Below are positions 50,522-59,507 of a stretch of 64,000 nt of DNA, piece after piece. Within the stretch, counting starts at the first letter, position 1; the number at the start of each line of letters is the position of its first letter. The position numbers and the translations under genes are program-made. Where the stretch lies: NCBI RefSeq assembly GCF_002797895.1, contig NZ_PGES01000001.1:5518001-5582000 (forward strand), read 5' to 3'. Under the pieces are notes generated by a model. The model saw only the letters and a program-made list of their open reading frames with translations, made no database searches and was not told the origin of the DNA. This DNA is from Janthinobacterium sp. 67 (GTDB taxonomy: Bacteria; Pseudomonadota; Gammaproteobacteria; Burkholderiales; Burkholderiaceae_D).

Positions 50522-51211
50522 ATGGATAGACCAGAATTTAGCGGCGATGTTGGACAGAATGTCTTTGGAAATATTATTGAAGCTCCCCGGCTGAACAATG
50601 TAGTTACACTGCACTTGGGGGCAGAAAAAAATGACGTTGAATTAATTACCGATTTCCAACGACGTCGTATCAATGCACTGGTGAAAGACCTGTCCGCACT
50701 TACGGGCGACCATCCCTTGGACGTGTACAGAATCATCATTACAGACTTCGGTTTAAAGAAGATCAAGGAGCTACCACTTGAGAGGTACTCGGAAGTAAAA
50801 AATCTACTGGAGACCTGGATAAAAGATGCCAAGTCTGCCGATGTCCCTGCAGACCAAGGCGAGCCACCGTCAGAAATTCCTGTATTACCGCGACCTGTTG
50901 TGGGAGGCAATGCTGATAATGCTTGCCAAGTATGTGAGGAGCGGGCCGCTAACATCGGCAAACTTCAACGAACTGCAAGGGTCCGTTTGATTTTGCTTAG
51001 CATGTCTTTAGCTGCGTGCGGCTGGCTCCTATACAAGTCCCCTGTAAGCGGGGAGTCAAGCACTTCTTCCTTAGATAGTAAGTGCTACATTGCCGGAAAA
51101 TCCTACTCGATAGGGCATATTGAAAAATCTAGGGGAAGCGTCCCCGTTGAGTGTGTCGGCGCGACTGGCGATATGCCAGCAATGTGGCTTCCCGCTAATC
51201 GAGGGCATTAA
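50522..51211 (+). CDS. Phage protein with GDVGQNVFGNI motif and one membrane helix
   Basis: A 229-residue protein from ATG 50522 (an upstream GTG at 50510 is the alternative). It starts DRPEFSGDVGQNVFGNIIEAP, close to the repressor tail. Residues 45-105 (RRRINALVKDLSALTGDHPLDV and YSEVKNLLETWI) resemble the ORF6C helical domain of phage regulators. One membrane helix follows (VRLILLSMSLAACGWLLY), then a small extracytoplasmic part. It shares the TTAA tail overlap with the gene at 51208. Role unknown. Confidence 0.6.
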   Translation: MDRPEFSGDVGQNVFGNIIEAPRLNNVVTLHLGAEKNDVELITDFQRRRINALVKDLSALTGDHPLDVYRIIITDFGLKKIKELPLERYSEVKNLLETWIKDAKSADVPADQGEPPSEIPVLPRPVVGGNADNACQVCEERAANIGKLQRTARVRLILLSMSLAACGWLLYKSPVSGESSTSSLDSKCYIAGKSYSIGHIEKSRGSVPVECVGATGDMPAMWLPANRGH

Positions 51212-51435
51212 CGACGGCAGATGCATTGTTTGCGGCGCAGCACTTCCTGATATTTGAAATGCGTGAGCTGTGTACTTAGCGCGGTTGCAATGGTTTCGGG
51301 ATTTGCTGTCGCCAGAATCCTAAGCCATATTTCTTTGGAACGCACCTGGTCAGATATTCCTAATATCTGCCGATGGATATGGTGCCGAATTTCGTTTTCT
51401 TGGCGTTCTACTTCTTCTAAATTTCTGTTGATCAT
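51208..51435 (-). CDS. Hypothetical phage protein, 75 residues
   Basis: INRNLEEVERQENEIRHHIHRQI then LRILATANPETIATALSTQLTHF; helical, charged. GGAG lies seven bases before the ATG at 51435, a good signal. It is divergent from the gene at 51434, whose start codon it overlaps, and convergent with the gene at 50522. Both can hardly be fully expressed at once from one strand set. Confidence 0.5.
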   Translation of the reverse strand: MINRNLEEVERQENEIRHHIHRQILGISDQVRSKEIWLRILATANPETIATALSTQLTHFKYQEVLRRKQCICRR

Positions 51436-51874
51436 GACATTCTCCAATATTGATGCTTTTGATGTATTAACTGGCCAAATTTTTGCAAAATTGTACGAAA
51501 ATTTTCCGAAACCAATCTTCCTGGACGCGAGAAAATTTGTAGAAGGTGGTGAAGCTGCATGCTTCAATGCTGACAGCTTCACAGGTGCCGAAGTGACTCC
51601 TCCAGCAGAGGCATTTATCAACACCGCCACATGGTTGGTGCAAGAGGGGTACATTTCCGTACGCCCCAATAGCAAGACAGCCACAGGCTTCTCGGATGCG
51701 GTACTTTCCGAAAAAGGTTTGACCGCCCTCAAAGCTGTCCCCGATAGTCTGGTCAGCCGCGTTACCTTGGGCGAGAGATTGGTGCAATCAGTGAAGGCCG
51801 GAACTATGGAGACACTCAAGGGTGTAACAAATGAAGTATTGAGCGTCCTGATAAAGTCTGTGACCCTCCCGTAG
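51434..51874 (+). CDS. Hypothetical phage protein, 146 residues
   Basis: It starts TFSNIDAFDVLTGQIFAKLYENFP, and its middle (AFINTATWLVQEGYISV, then GFSDAVLSEKGLTALKAVPDSL) looks like a winged helix. No ribosome-binding site is visible before ATG 51434. An upstream extension is open but unlikely. It is convergent with the gpD fragment and its function is unknown. Confidence 0.55.
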   Translation: MTFSNIDAFDVLTGQIFAKLYENFPKPIFLDARKFVEGGEAACFNADSFTGAEVTPPAEAFINTATWLVQEGYISVRPNSKTATGFSDAVLSEKGLTALKAVPDSLVSRVTLGERLVQSVKAGTMETLKGVTNEVLSVLIKSVTLP

Positions 51875-51878
51875 TTCG

Positions 51879-52335
51879 TCACGCCTGCGCTTTGGAAGTC
51901 GTTTCCGCCGGCTTCCATGGCTCCTCGCTGTTCTCCCGAATTATTTCGCGCACCTCCTTGATGTGCTCCCACGCCAGTTTTGCCGCTCGCTTGGCACCGC
52001 TCTTGCTTTTGTAAAGATGCTCCAAGGTCTTTAGCGTTCCCGTGGCTCCTGCCTGCTCCTGCCCCGTCTTTTTTTTCTTCGCCGCCACGTCCTTCCACTT
52101 GGCCACCACGCCCGTGATGCCTTCGTCCGGGTCTTTCTCGTCCTCGCGTTCAGCCTCGACCGCTTCCGTTTTCGTTTCAAACTCCACGCGCGTGGTAAAG
52201 CCGTTGCCGCCCAGGCTGTGCGTGACCTTGACCGATAGCCATTCGGTGGCGTCGATCTCGGGCTTGAAGCCTTGCACGGTCACTGGTGATTGCGGGAACA
52301 CGGCCGGGTTGCCCAGGGCCAGGCTCATTTCAAAG
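51879..52335 (-). pseudogene. D: Late control protein gpD, 3' fragment (cut by IS66)
   Basis: The last 77 codons of gene D (from GVVAKWKDVAAKKKKTGQEQ to the ending PAETTSKAQA) preceded by the 223-bp repeat copy. On the minus strand the IS66 left end is at 52336. With the 5' part at 54860-55894 this makes one gene of about 422 codons after removing one repeat and the IS. The fragment has no proper start. Confidence 0.82.
52113..52335. repeat. 223-bp direct repeat, copy next to IS66 left end
   Basis: Identical as far as I can read to 54860-55082. It is a piece of gene D and touches the left end of the IS66 element. The usual target duplication of IS66 is 8 bp, so this is very long. Confidence 0.88.
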
Positions 52336-52429
52336 GTAAGCGTAAAGCCAGCGCCGTCTTTACCTTGACTACTCCTGCCAGCATGATTTGAGGTTGAGAC
52401 ACAAATCGATTGTGTCCACAAACTCGATT

Positions 52430-52816
52430 ATGGACACAATAATTCAACCAGTCGCAAGACCCTCAAAACGTGGCAGCTACCGGCGCCACTCCGATGAATT
52501 CAAGCGGGCCGTCGTCGCCCAGTCGCTGCTGCCTGACGCATCCGTTTCGCGCATCGCCCGCCAGCACAACCTCAACGCCAATCAGGTATTCGCTTGGCGT
52601 AAACTGTTCGGAGAAGGCCAGCAGGAATCTGGCAATAATGTCTGCACACTGCTGCCGGTGACGGTGGTGGCGTCGGTCATGGCACAGCCCGTGGCCGAGC
52701 AGGCACCAGCGTGCGGCGGCATCATCGAACTGACCGTTGGCAAAGCGCGGCTGCGGCTGGAAGGCGCCGTTGACACTGCCGTGCTGCACCTGGTGTTGCA
52801 GCGGCTGCTGCCATGA
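52430..52816 (+). CDS. tnpA: IS66 accessory protein TnpA
   Basis: A 128-residue protein with a helix-turn-helix (RRHSDEFKRAVVAQSLLPDASVSRIARQHNLNANQVFAWRKLF), the IS3/IS911 orfA-like domain of IS66 TnpA. I chose ATG 52430, where the family sequence begins. Its stop overlaps the start of tnpB by four bases. Confidence 0.88.
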   Translation: MDTIIQPVARPSKRGSYRRHSDEFKRAVVAQSLLPDASVSRIARQHNLNANQVFAWRKLFGEGQQESGNNVCTLLPVTVVASVMAQPVAEQAPACGGIIELTVGKARLRLEGAVDTAVLHLVLQRLLP

Positions 52817-53160
52817 TCGGCCTGCCGGCCCACACCCGGATCTGGATCGTCGCTGGCATCACCGACATGCGCTGCGGCTTCAACGGCCTGGCGGCCAAGA
52901 TAGAGACGACGCTGCAGGCCGATCCATTCAACGGCCATGTGTTTGTATTTCGTGGCCGGCGCGGCGACATCATCAAACTGCTGTGGTGGACTGGCGACGG
53001 CCTGTGCCTGCTGGCCAAGCGGCTTGAGCGGGGCCGTTTCATCTGGCCGCAGGCCAGCAGCGGCACGGTCACGCTGACGCAGGCCCAACTGTCGATGCTG
53101 CTCGAAGGCATCGACTGGCGCCAGCCAGTACGCACCTGGCAACCATCGTCGGGCTTGTAA
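52813..53160 (+). CDS. tnpB: IS66 accessory protein TnpB
   Basis: A 115-residue protein with WIVAGITDMRCGFNGLAAKIE and RGDIIKLLWWTGDGLCLLAKRLERGRF, the hallmark of IS66 Orf2/TnpB. All IS66 elements of this type carry it and need it for full transposition; its molecular role is not known. Confidence 0.93.
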   Translation: MIGLPAHTRIWIVAGITDMRCGFNGLAAKIETTLQADPFNGHVFVFRGRRGDIIKLLWWTGDGLCLLAKRLERGRFIWPQASSGTVTLTQAQLSMLLEGIDWRQPVRTWQPSSGL

Positions 53161-53189
53161 ACGTCGGCGCCCTCGCGTAAACTTGGCCC

Positions 53190-54776
53190 ATGCTCAATTC
53201 AGCCGATCTGCCCAACGACATCGATGCCCTCAAGGCATTGCTGCTGGCGGCCGAGCAGACGCTGCGTGAGCGCGACACCGTCATCGCCGCGCACGACGAG
53301 CTGGTGTCAGGACTGCGCGCGCAACTGACGACGACCGAGGTCGAGATCGAGCATCTGAAGCTGATGATTGCCAAGCTGCGTCGCATGCAGTTCGGTCGCA
53401 AATCCGAGAAGCTGGACCACCAGATCGAACAGCTGGAACTACAACTGGAAGACCTGCAAGCGACCGAGGGTGAGGCCGAGCGTGAGCGGCCGCCGGCAGA
53501 CAAGGCACCGCGCACCAAGTCGGCGCGCAAACCGCTGCCGGAGCACCTGGCGCGCGACGAGCGCGTGTATCAACCGCAGGCCGAGGCTTGCCCGGCCTGC
53601 GGTGGCGGGCTGCGCAAGTTGGGTGAGGACGTCGCCGAGCAACTGGAGTTCGTGCCGGCCAGCTTCCGCGTGATCCGTCATGTACGTCCGAAGCTGGCGT
53701 GCAAGTGCTGCGACACCATCGTGCAGGCACCGGCGCCAAGCCGGCCGATCGCGCGCGGCATTGCCGGACCGGGGCTGCTGGCCCATATCCTGGTGGCCAA
53801 GTTCGCTGACCATCTGCCGCTATACCGGCAGTCGGTGATCTATGCCCGCGAAGGCGTCGAACTGGAACGTGCGCTGCTGGCGAACTGGGTCGGGGCGGCC
53901 AGCGCGCTGCTGCGCCCGCTGGTCGAGGCGATCCGGCGCCATGTGCTCGCTGGCGCCAAGCTGCACGCCGACGACACCCCGATTCCGGTCCTGGCGCCCG
54001 GCAATGGCAAGACGAAAACAGCGCGGCTGTGGACCTACGTGCGTGACGATAGCGCGTCGGGCGACACCACGCCAGCAGCGGTCTGGTTCGCCTACACGCC
54101 GGACCGCAAGGGTATCCATCCGCAAACCCACCTGGCCAGCTTCAGCGGCGTGCTGCAGGCTGACGCCTATGCCGGCTTCAATGCGCTGTACGTCGACGGC
54201 ACCATCCAGGAGGCGGCATGCTGGGCGCACGCACGGCGAAAATTCTACGACCTGCACGCGGCCAGGTCATCTGCCATCACGACCGAGGCTCTACGACGCA
54301 TCGCCGAACTGTATGTGATCGAAGCCGAGATACGCGGCAAGCCGCCGCACGAACGACAACTGGCGCGCCAGCAACGATCACGACCATTGCTCGACGAGCT
54401 TAATGGCTGGCTACGCGCCACGCTTGAAAAGCTGTCGCGCAAGTCGGACACGGCGGCGGCAATCCAGTACGCGCTGAACCTATGGCCGGCGTTACTGCGT
54501 TACTGCGACGACGGCATCATTGAGATCGACAACTCGGCCGCCGAGCGGGCGTTGCGCGGTGTCGCCATCGGCCGCCGCAATTACCTGTTCGCAGGTGCCG
54601 ACAGCGGCGGCGAGCGTGCTGCCGCGATCTACTCGCTGATCGGCACGGCCAAGCTCAACGGTGTTGACCCCGAGGCCTGGCTGCGCCATGTGCTGACCAA
54701 CATCGCCGATCATCCGGTCAATCAGGTCGACGACTTCCTGCCTTGGAACTGCGCCGCGCAGCTCCCTTCGGCTTAA
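53190..54776 (+). CDS. tnpC: IS66 transposase TnpC
   Basis: A 528-residue DDE transposase. A coiled-coil N-terminus (residues 10-90) precedes a zinc-finger-like part ([11 protein letters not shown]) and the catalytic domain: Asp in [11 protein letters not shown], Asp in [13 protein letters not shown], Glu in [11 protein letters not shown]. The frame is complete, so the element may be active. Confidence 0.93.
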   Translation: MLNSADLPNDIDALKALLLAAEQTLRERDTVIAAHDELVSGLRAQLTTTEVEIEHLKLMIAKLRRMQFGRKSEKLDHQIEQLELQLEDLQATEGEAERERPPADKAPRTKSARKPLPEHLARDERVYQPQAEACPACGGGLRKLGEDVAEQLEFVPASFRVIRHVRPKLACKCCDTIVQAPAPSRPIARGIAGPGLLAHILVAKFADHLPLYRQSVIYAREGVELERALLANWVGAASALLRPLVEAIRRHVLAGAKLHADDTPIPVLAPGNGKTKTARLWTYVRDDSASGDTTPAAVWFAYTPDRKGIHPQTHLASFSGVLQADAYAGFNALYVDGTIQEAACWAHARRKFYDLHAARSSAITTEALRRIAELYVIEAEIRGKPPHERQLARQQRSRPLLDELNGWLRATLEKLSRKSDTAAAIQYALNLWPALLRYCDDGIIEIDNSAAERALRGVAIGRRNYLFAGADSGGERAAAIYSLIGTAKLNGVDPEAWLRHVLTNIADHPVNQVDDFLPWNCAAQLPSA

Positions 54777-54832
54777 ACAACACGCCGCTTCCCAGCGGTG
54801 TGATGCCATCATCTAGCAAATCAACGCCAGGC

Positions 54833-55894
54833 TCAAGACGGCGCAGGCTTTACGCTTACCGTGATGCCTTCGTCCGGGTCTTTCTCGTCCTCGCGTTCAG
54901 CCTCGACCGCTTCCGTTTTCGTTTCAAACTCCACGCGCGTGGTAAAGCCGTTGCCGCCCAGGCTGTGCGTGACCTTGACCGATAGCCATTCGGTGGCGTC
55001 GATCTCGGGCTTGAAGCCTTGCACGGTCACTGGTGATTGCGGGAACACGGCCGGGTTGCCCAGGGCCAGGCTCATTTCAAAGGTGGCCAGTCCGCGCAGG
55101 ATGCGCTGCCATTCGGCCACGGCCGCCGCGCGCGCGTCGGTTTCGTTGGCGAAGGTGGTGCGCAGGCGCTTGCTGTTGCCGGGCACGCCGGCCACGACGC
55201 TGCGGCGGCGCGCGTAGCGCTCGTCGTGCCAGAAGGCGCGCACGCCCGTATAGGCGTCGCTCTCGGCGCTGTGATAGCGGTGGCCGTCGCCCAGGGCGCG
55301 CGTGATGGGAATGACGGGCAGCGCCTTGCCGCTGGCGGTGCGGCTCTGGTTGATGGGGATGAAGAGCAGGGTGTCATTCTTGACGGTGGCCACCGCGTCG
55401 TATTTCCTGCCCAGCCGGCGCAGGAAGGCCGCATCGCTTTCGTGCGTCTGGTCGATGTGCTCGACGGCGGTGTCGCGCAGGCGCGCCGACACGCCCGACG
55501 CCAGCTCATTGCGGAAGGCAATCGCCTCGATGATGGCGCCCAGGGTGGTCTTGTGAAAGCTGTGTTCCTGCTGCTGTTTAAACGTGTCGATCAGGTTGGC
55601 CGACCTGGCGCGCAGGGTGATGGTGTCAGGCGCGCCGCTGTGCTCCACCTCGTCGACGGTGAACTTGCCCATGTCCACCAGACCGGACGCTTGCCAGCCC
55701 AGCGCCAGGGCGATCTGCGCGCCGCGCGGCGGCATGGCCAGCTTGCCGTCGCTGTCATCCAGGGAGATATCGAGCTGGTCGCTCTCGTCGCCACGGCACA
55801 GGGTCAAGGTGAGATTGATGAGCCGCGGCGAGACGATGGCCGTCAAATCCTTGTCCTCGATGCTGACCTTGAAGGCGGGGATATGCTCGCTCAT
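54833..55894 (-). pseudogene. D: Late control protein gpD, 5' part, truncated by IS66
   Basis: A 353-codon frame beginning SEHIPAFKVSIEDKDLTAIVS, the P2 gpD family start. It runs through the tail-hub domains and ends in GIT, then eight codons from the IS (VSVKPAPS). The native last 77 residues are missing. gpD is needed for P2 tail assembly (baseplate hub, needle end), so loss of its C-terminus probably harms virion formation. It overlaps gpU by four bases. Confidence 0.85.
54860..55082. repeat. 223-bp direct repeat, copy next to IS66 right end
   Basis: Part of gene D, directly touching the right end of IS66. It matches 52113-52335 base for base in my reading, with an offset of 2747. Confidence 0.88.
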
Positions 55895-56499
55895 TTGAAC
55901 TTGTTCGCCGCGCTGCCGATGGCGTCGCTGATGCTGCCGCCGATCTTGTCTTTCATCTCGCTGACCACGCCGCCATATTTCGAGGTGATGCCGCCGACCA
56001 CATTGCCCACCACGCTTCCCACGGCATTCTTGGCCGCGCCGGCAATGCTGCTGGTCATGCCGTCGATGCTGAGCATGTTTTTCAGGTCGCCGATGTCGCC
56101 CAGGCCGACCATGGCCAGCACGCCGTCGTCGTCGCGCTTGAGCGCAATCGAGAACTCGACACGGCGCGCGCCACCGCTGCCGTCCAGGATGGTGCGGCCT
56201 TCCGTCATGCTCGTGATGCGGTAGGAGCCGAGAATGCGGCCCGTGCCCTGGATCAGTATCCACGATTTGCCCGTGTCGGCCATCATGCGCAGCGCATCGA
56301 GCGAGTACAGGGAGCCGGTCAGTTCCGGCGCCACCCAGCCCGACAGGGTTATGGTGTCGTCGCCTGGCCCCACGTACTGGTGCGCGTCGCGCAGGCCCAC
56401 GCGGGCCGTGCTGGCGTGTTTCCATTCCGTTTGCCGCTGCAGCTCGTGATAGGCCAAGGTCGGCAGGCTGAACACGAACATTCCTAAAATCATCATCAT
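55891..56499 (-). CDS. U: Phage tail protein gpU
   Basis: A 202-residue tail-completion protein of the P2 gpU family. It begins MILGMFVFSLPTLAYHELQRQTEW and has RVGLRDAHQYVGPGDDTITLSGWV. The C-terminal third is long, glycine/serine/valine-rich (GVVSEMKDKIGGSISDAIG) and amphipathic, an extension usual in this group. It stands between T and D as in P2. Confidence 0.92.
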   Translation of the reverse strand: MMMILGMFVFSLPTLAYHELQRQTEWKHASTARVGLRDAHQYVGPGDDTITLSGWVAPELTGSLYSLDALRMMADTGKSWILIQGTGRILGSYRITSMTEGRTILDGSGGARRVEFSIALKRDDDGVLAMVGLGDIGDLKNMLSIDGMTSSIAGAAKNAVGSVVGNVVGGITSKYGGVVSEMKDKIGGSISDAIGSAANKFK

Positions 56500-56514
56500 G
56501 GCGTGCTTCTTTCT

Positions 56515-59385
56515 TTAATCGTGGTCGCGCAGGGACGAGCGGATGCGCGCCGCCTTTTCGCGGTCGCGTTGTTCCATGGCCGCATACACGGCGCGGGCGA
56601 TGGCCTGGGGATCGGAACCGGCTTGCGCCTGGATGGTGATTTCGATCTTGTCGCCCTGGATGCTCAATCCGGCGCCGAACCCGCCTTGGGCCAGCGGTGC
56701 TCGCGTGTCGAAGGCGCTGGCGGGCAAGGCGGTGGCCGTGCCGATGGCGATGCCGGCGCCCAGTTGCGTCAGGCGCTGCGCCAGGCCCGATACCTTGGCA
56801 ATCGGCGCGCCCTCGCTGCGGTCCAGGCCCACGGCCAGGCCTTGCATGGTGTAGTCGCCAAGCTGGGCAAATACGCGGCTTGGGCTGTGGATGCCCAGCT
56901 TTTCCTTGAACCAGGCAATGGTGCTGGAACCGGCATTGCTGATGGCGTCCTTGACGGCGCCCATGGACCCCGTGATACCGTTGACCAGGCCGCGCAGGAT
57001 GTTGGCGCCGAACTCGGTGAACTGGGCCGGCAGCTGGATGCCGAACCAGCTCATGACGCCCGCGAACGCCTGGTAAAACACGCCGATGGGCGACCAGTTG
57101 ATAATCAGGGCGCTGATGCTGCCCATGCCGCCGGCACAGACCGTGCGCAGGCGCGACCAGATATCGGCAAAGAAGGCGGAAATGGGCGCCCAGGATGCGG
57201 TGATGCACTGCAGGATGCTGGCGCCGAAGTCGGTGAACTTGGCCGGCAGAGCAATGCCGAACCAGCCCAGCACGCCCGCGAAGGCGCGATAGAACAGGCC
57301 CAGCGGTGACCAGTTGGCGATCAGGCTGCTGACGCCGCCGATGCCGCCGGCAAAAGCGGTCTTGACGTGCGACCAGATGCCGGTAAAGAAACCCTTGATC
57401 GGCTCCCAGTATTTGTAGATCAGGTAAGCGGCGCCGGCGATGGCCGTCACGGCCAGGCCAATCGGATTGAGCATGAAGGCACGGCCCAGCCACAGCACGG
57501 CCCGGCCCGCCCACATGAAGGCGCCGCCCAGGCCGCGTAAGATCGGCGTGAGCACGCCGCCCGTCACGCCCATCTTGGCGAACATGACGTGCAGCATGGC
57601 ATACGGGCCGATCAGTGCGGCAATGCCCAGCATCAGCGGGCCGAGCACCAACAGCAGGCCGGCCAGCACGGCAAAGGCGGTAATCATGACCTTGGCCACG
57701 GTCGGGTTGCGTTCCATGAAGCCATTCAGGCGCGTGACGGCGGCAATCGCCATTTCCAGCCCCTGCGCATACAGTGGCAGGATTTTCTCGCCCATGGTGA
57801 GCTTGAGGTTGGCTAATTTGGATTGCGCTTCCAGTTCCTTGCCGGCGGCCGAGTCGCGGCCCAGTTTTTCCAGCTTGCCGATATCGGCGGCGCCACGGTT
57901 GAGCTTTTCGTTCTTGTGGATTTGGCCGCGCTGCAGATACATCTGCGAATACAGGTTCGACGCGGTGCGGTTCGAAAAGATGCTGCCGATGGCGTCGAGC
58001 ACCTGGTTTTTGTCTTTGATGCCTTTCTTGGCCAGTTGCGGCAACAGCACCTTTTCCATCCATTCGAACTGGTTTTCGCGGAATAGATCGGAACCCAGCA
58101 GCGCGCCAGGATTGAGGAAGGACAGTTGTCCCGCTTTATCATGCGTGACCTTGCTCTTGTCACCGATCAAGCCAAATTCTTCCAGTTTCTTGGCCGAGCG
58201 TTTGGTGGTGCGGCCTTGGTACAAGTTTTGGTAGGCGCTCATCAGGGACGTGCCGACGCGGTTGCCGCTCATTTCCTGCACCAGCGGTTCCATCTGGTAG
58301 TAAAAGGCGTCATCTTTCAAGCCCTTGGCCGCGATGCCGCCCGTCTTGATCATGTTCAGCCATTCATTCGGGCCGACGCGCCCGCCCGTGGCGGTGATGA
58401 CCTGCTGGACGATGTTGGCCTGGGCTTCGAACTTTTCCTTGCTCTCCAGGCCGCCGCGCAGCTCGATGACCTTGAGCATGTCCATGAACTTGCGTTCGTT
58501 GTCGGCGCCTTCGGCCTCGCCAAAGAAGGCGTGATTAGCAAACTTCATCTTGGCTAGGGTAGGGGCGACCATTTCCGCGTGGTGCACATCGGCAAAGGCG
58601 CTCATGCCGTCGCGCATGAGCTGCAGGTTGTCGAGCTGGCTGGTGCCGTAGGTCTGCATGTTGCGCGCGAAGGCGACGGCCTCGGCTGACACCTTGTCGC
58701 CCAGGCCCAGCGCGTTGACCCTGCCTACTTCCGTTTGATAGTGCTTGGCCTCGTTCAGGCCCTTGACGACAGGCGCGCCCAGCACGGCGCCCGTGGCGGT
58801 GGCGCCAGCGCCGGCCATGGCCAGGTTGCCCGCCTTGTTGCGCAGCTTGTCGGCATGCTGGGTGGCGTTGGTTACGCGCTGCTGCTTGGCGTTTGAGGCG
58901 GCCAGGCGCTTTTGTTGCGACGCCAGCTCAACGTTGGTCAACTGGATACTGTTTTTAAGCCACTCCTGGGCCTTGCCCAGTTGGCGCGTGTCGATGCCGG
59001 CCTCCTTGAGGCTGGCGCGCAGGACGCGGAATTGCTGGCTTTGTTCTCGGCCTTTCAGCGTCAAAGCCTGGGTGACCTTCGTCGCCGCCTTCAAATCACG
59101 CGTCATGGCGCGTGTAGGAGACTCGGTCTGCTTTATGCTTGCGGCCAGCTCTTTTACTTTTTTTTGAGCTTCTTTCAGCTCAACCCCCGTTGTTCGAATA
59201 CCGCTATGTAGTTCGCGGAATTTCCCAAGGTTTCTCTGCTGCGCGTTCAGGTCGCGCAAGCGGTCGCTGGTCGCCCTCAAAGCCTTAGCCGTATCGCTGG
59301 AGCCGCCCATGATCTTTTTCAGCGGGCCGGTAATTTTGTCCAGTGCCGCAAATACCACCTGTAACTTCAAATCCCGACCGGCCAT
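56515..59385 (-). CDS. T: Tail tape measure protein gpT
   Basis: A 956-residue protein that sets tail length. Residues 1-200 form coiled coil (KLQVVFAALDKITGPLKKIMGG), residues about 200-560 hold the TP901/gpT domain, and residues 570-680 contain hydrophobic helices (AVLAGLLLVLGPLMLGIAALIGPYAML). After it are three repeat-like blocks with NWSPLGLFYRAFAGVLGWFG and NWSPIGVFYQAFAGVMSWFG. It starts directly after the E+E' stop. Confidence 0.93.
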   Translation of the reverse strand: MAGRDLKLQVVFAALDKITGPLKKIMGGSSDTAKALRATSDRLRDLNAQQRNLGKFRELHSGIRTTGVELKEAQKKVKELAASIKQTESPTRAMTRDLKAATKVTQALTLKGREQSQQFRVLRASLKEAGIDTRQLGKAQEWLKNSIQLTNVELASQQKRLAASNAKQQRVTNATQHADKLRNKAGNLAMAGAGATATGAVLGAPVVKGLNEAKHYQTEVGRVNALGLGDKVSAEAVAFARNMQTYGTSQLDNLQLMRDGMSAFADVHHAEMVAPTLAKMKFANHAFFGEAEGADNERKFMDMLKVIELRGGLESKEKFEAQANIVQQVITATGGRVGPNEWLNMIKTGGIAAKGLKDDAFYYQMEPLVQEMSGNRVGTSLMSAYQNLYQGRTTKRSAKKLEEFGLIGDKSKVTHDKAGQLSFLNPGALLGSDLFRENQFEWMEKVLLPQLAKKGIKDKNQVLDAIGSIFSNRTASNLYSQMYLQRGQIHKNEKLNRGAADIGKLEKLGRDSAAGKELEAQSKLANLKLTMGEKILPLYAQGLEMAIAAVTRLNGFMERNPTVAKVMITAFAVLAGLLLVLGPLMLGIAALIGPYAMLHVMFAKMGVTGGVLTPILRGLGGAFMWAGRAVLWLGRAFMLNPIGLAVTAIAGAAYLIYKYWEPIKGFFTGIWSHVKTAFAGGIGGVSSLIANWSPLGLFYRAFAGVLGWFGIALPAKFTDFGASILQCITASWAPISAFFADIWSRLRTVCAGGMGSISALIINWSPIGVFYQAFAGVMSWFGIQLPAQFTEFGANILRGLVNGITGSMGAVKDAISNAGSSTIAWFKEKLGIHSPSRVFAQLGDYTMQGLAVGLDRSEGAPIAKVSGLAQRLTQLGAGIAIGTATALPASAFDTRAPLAQGGFGAGLSIQGDKIEITIQAQAGSDPQAIARAVYAAMEQRDREKAARIRSSLRDHD

Positions 59386-59499
59386 CTATTCCGCTCCGCT
59401 TCGCTGCCGGGCGCGCTCGCGCCAGGCCATCAGTTCATCAATCGTAAAACCGTCCATCGCCGCCGGCGTCCAGTGAAAGACGCCGGCAATGTCCGCCAT
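59386..59499 (-). CDS. GpE' tail protein (frameshift extension and P2_GpE family)
   Basis: 37 codons from ATG 59499: ADIAGVFHWTPAAMDGFTID and ELMAWRERARQRSG. This matches the short P2 GpE family. In P2 it is made mainly as the C-terminal part of E+E' by a -1 frameshift, and this region is open in that frame from gene E. Its TAG is immediately before the gene T start. Confidence 0.85.
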   Translation of the reverse strand: MADIAGVFHWTPAAMDGFTIDELMAWRERARQRSGAE

Positions 59500-59507
59500 G
59501 GCGTCTT

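Larger units (their letters stand above)
52336..54859 (+). mobile_element. IS66-family insertion sequence, about 2524 bp
   Basis: The ends are GTAAGCGTAAAGCCAGCGCC on the left and GTAAGCGTAAAGCCTGCGCC on the right strand, an imperfect inverted repeat starting GTAA as in IS66. It carries tnpA, tnpB and tnpC in order. It sits in gene D of the prophage, inside perfect 223-bp direct repeats. Confidence 0.9.

Noticed and set aside
51437..52098. Upstream extension of the 75-residue gene on the minus strand
   Set aside because: The extension runs opposite the gene at 51434 and into gene D, with low-complexity composition; the ATG at 51435 with GGAG is the better start.
54833..58063. A 1076-codon minus-strand frame
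   Set aside because: Only its 3' part (from 55894) is gene D. The rest is out of frame with the clear T and U genes and has no family match.
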